This document shows positions 13,370-14,035 of a DNA stretch of 14,035 nucleotides, in pieces. Each line of letters opens with the position of its first letter. Within the stretch, counting starts at the first letter, position 1. The stretch covers positions 1 through 14,035 of the forward strand of contig JBEDUK010000033.1 in assembly GCA_040414485.1 (NCBI GenBank), given 5' to 3'. The translations under genes were made by a program, and so were the position numbers. Source of the DNA: JBEDUK01 sp040414485 (GTDB lineage: Bacteria > Actinomycetota > UBA4738). Under the pieces are notes generated by a model. That model did no database searches and had not been told where the DNA came from. It was given only the letters and a program-made list of their open reading frames with translations.

Positions 13370-13977
13370 CGCGAACCCTCGAGCAGCCGGTCCACGTACC
13401 TGGCGATCACGTCCACCTCCAGGTTCACCTCGTCACCCACGGCCCGCTCGCCGAGCGTCGTGGCCTCCAGCGTGTACGGGATCAGCGCGACGTCGAACAC
13501 GTCGCCGTCCACGCCGGCCACCGTCAGGCTGACGCCGTCGACCGTGATCGAACCCTTCTCCGCCACGTAGCGCGCCAGTTGGCCCGGGAGGCGGATCCGC
13601 ATCTCGCGGCCCGTCTGGACGTCGCGCACGCCGACGACCGTGCCCACGCCGTCGACGTGGCCCTGGACCAGGTGCCCGCCCAGGCGGCCCTCCGCGAGCA
13701 CCGGACGCTCGAGGTTCACCCGGTCACCGGGCCGGAGCCGGCCGAGCGACGTGCGTGCGATCGTCTCGTCGGCAAGGTCGAATCCGAGCACGACCGGCGC
13801 CGATCCGCCCAGGTGGCCGGCATCATCCGGTGTCGCGTCGACGACGGTAAGGCACACGCCGCTGACGGCCACGGAGGCGGCCACGCCGGAACCCTCGGCC
13901 GCGACCCGGGCCCGCACGCGCAGCCGCGCGCCCGCCTCGACGACGACGCCGGTCTCCTCGACGATCCCGGTGAACAT
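13366..13977 (-). CDS. ribE: Riboflavin synthase, alpha chain
   Basis: Dismutates two molecules of 6,7-dimethyl-8-ribityllumazine into riboflavin and the pyrimidine precursor; works as a trimer. The 203 residues hold the two tandem lumazine-binding repeats. The first has MFTGIVEETG at 1-10 and VAVSGVCLTVVD at 36-47; the second has GGHLVQGHVDGVG at 100-112, SITVDGVSLTV at 143-153 and IPYTLEATTLG at 166-176. The ATG is three bases after the stop of the preceding frame, with GGGGAG upstream, and the stop overlaps ribBA as ATGA. The gene is called ribC in some naming schemes. Nothing is missing from either repeat. Confidence 0.97.
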   Translation of the reverse strand: MFTGIVEETGVVVEAGARLRVRARVAAEGSGVAASVAVSGVCLTVVDATPDDAGHLGGSAPVVLGFDLADETIARTSLGRLRPGDRVNLERPVLAEGRLGGHLVQGHVDGVGTVVGVRDVQTGREMRIRLPGQLARYVAEKGSITVDGVSLTVAGVDGDVFDVALIPYTLEATTLGERAVGDEVNLEVDVIARYVDRLLEGSR

Positions 13978-13980
13978 CGC

Positions 13981-14035
13981 CTACCGCTCCCCTCGCGGGC
14001 GGGCAACGATCCTGATGTCCGGCCCCAGACGGTCC
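13981..14035 (-). CDS. ribD: Probable 3' end of ribD (deaminase/reductase), cut by the window edge
   Basis: The last 17 codons before a TAG at 13981-13983 read DRLGPDIRIVARPRGER. The GPD-x-RI-x-x-R pattern is similar to the C-terminus of the reductase domain of actinobacterial RibD proteins, and the gene ends three bases before ribE, exactly where ribD is expected in ribD-ribE-ribBA-ribH operons. Seventeen residues are too few for proof, so the call rests mainly on position. If correct, the operon's promoter and any FMN riboswitch lie beyond the right edge. Confidence 0.5.
   Translation of the reverse strand, partial: DRLGPDIRIVARPRGER

Noticed and set aside
12023..13570. A 515-codon open frame on the plus strand
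   Set aside because: It is antisense to ribBA and ribE, whose motifs are unmistakable. The translation is low in complexity and resembles no known protein.
1..14035. Mobile elements, CRISPR arrays, toxin-antitoxin or defence genes, tRNA or rRNA genes
   Set aside because: Read for on both strands; no transposase, integrase, regular repeat array, cloverleaf or rRNA sequence was recognised, and every long stretch is occupied by a housekeeping gene.

Overview
The window is a GC-rich, gene-dense bacterial chromosome segment with thirteen complete genes and two partial ones. It is most likely from an actinomycete-type organism (Actinomycetota), probably an uncultured or deep-branching one. This rests on the high GC, a PASTA-tailed class A penicillin-binding protein, Actinobacteria-style IF3 and RibBA sequences, and above all gene order. 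The series infC-rpmI-rplT-rRNA methyltransferase-pheS-pheT-argF with mpg downstream is a shortened form of the arrangement known from Mycobacterium and relatives. The lineage is inferred; no 16S or marker search was possible.

Layout. From 1 to 1743 on the plus strand is the 3' part of a bifunctional penicillin-binding protein. Everything else is on the minus strand and is described here in transcription order, from right to left. The right edge holds the last codons of a probable ribD, followed by ribE, ribBA and ribH. These are tightly packed, with 4-base stop/start overlaps at ribE/ribBA and ribBA/ribH, and form a riboflavin operon whose upstream end lies outside the window. Next comes a single cold-shock protein gene with its own promoter. 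A leader of roughly 110 bases then precedes infC-rpmI-rplT, followed by a SpoU-type RNA methyltransferase, pheS-pheT, argF, polX and mpg. Mpg converges on the penicillin-binding protein gene.

How the genes work together. The right third makes riboflavin: RibD and RibBA supply the two precursors, RibH joins them and RibE produces riboflavin. The centre is translation: IF3, ribosomal proteins L35 and L20, an rRNA-type methyltransferase and both subunits of phenylalanyl-tRNA synthetase. The left part has one arginine-pathway enzyme (ornithine carbamoyltransferase) and a two-gene base-excision-repair pair (PolX and alkyladenine glycosylase).

No phage, IS, CRISPR, defence or secondary-metabolite system was seen; most of the window is conserved housekeeping DNA. 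The parts worth a second look are regulatory. The infC leader has a clear promoter, a possible 15-codon upstream ORF, mutually exclusive hairpins and an anti-Shine-Dalgarno segment, and infC itself seems to start at a non-standard GTC codon. Mpg probably starts at CTG in a CTGA overlap with polX. Likely leaderless promoters lie before argF and pheS. There is no intergenic stretch over 300 bases; the longest is 10807-11082, between infC and the cold-shock gene.
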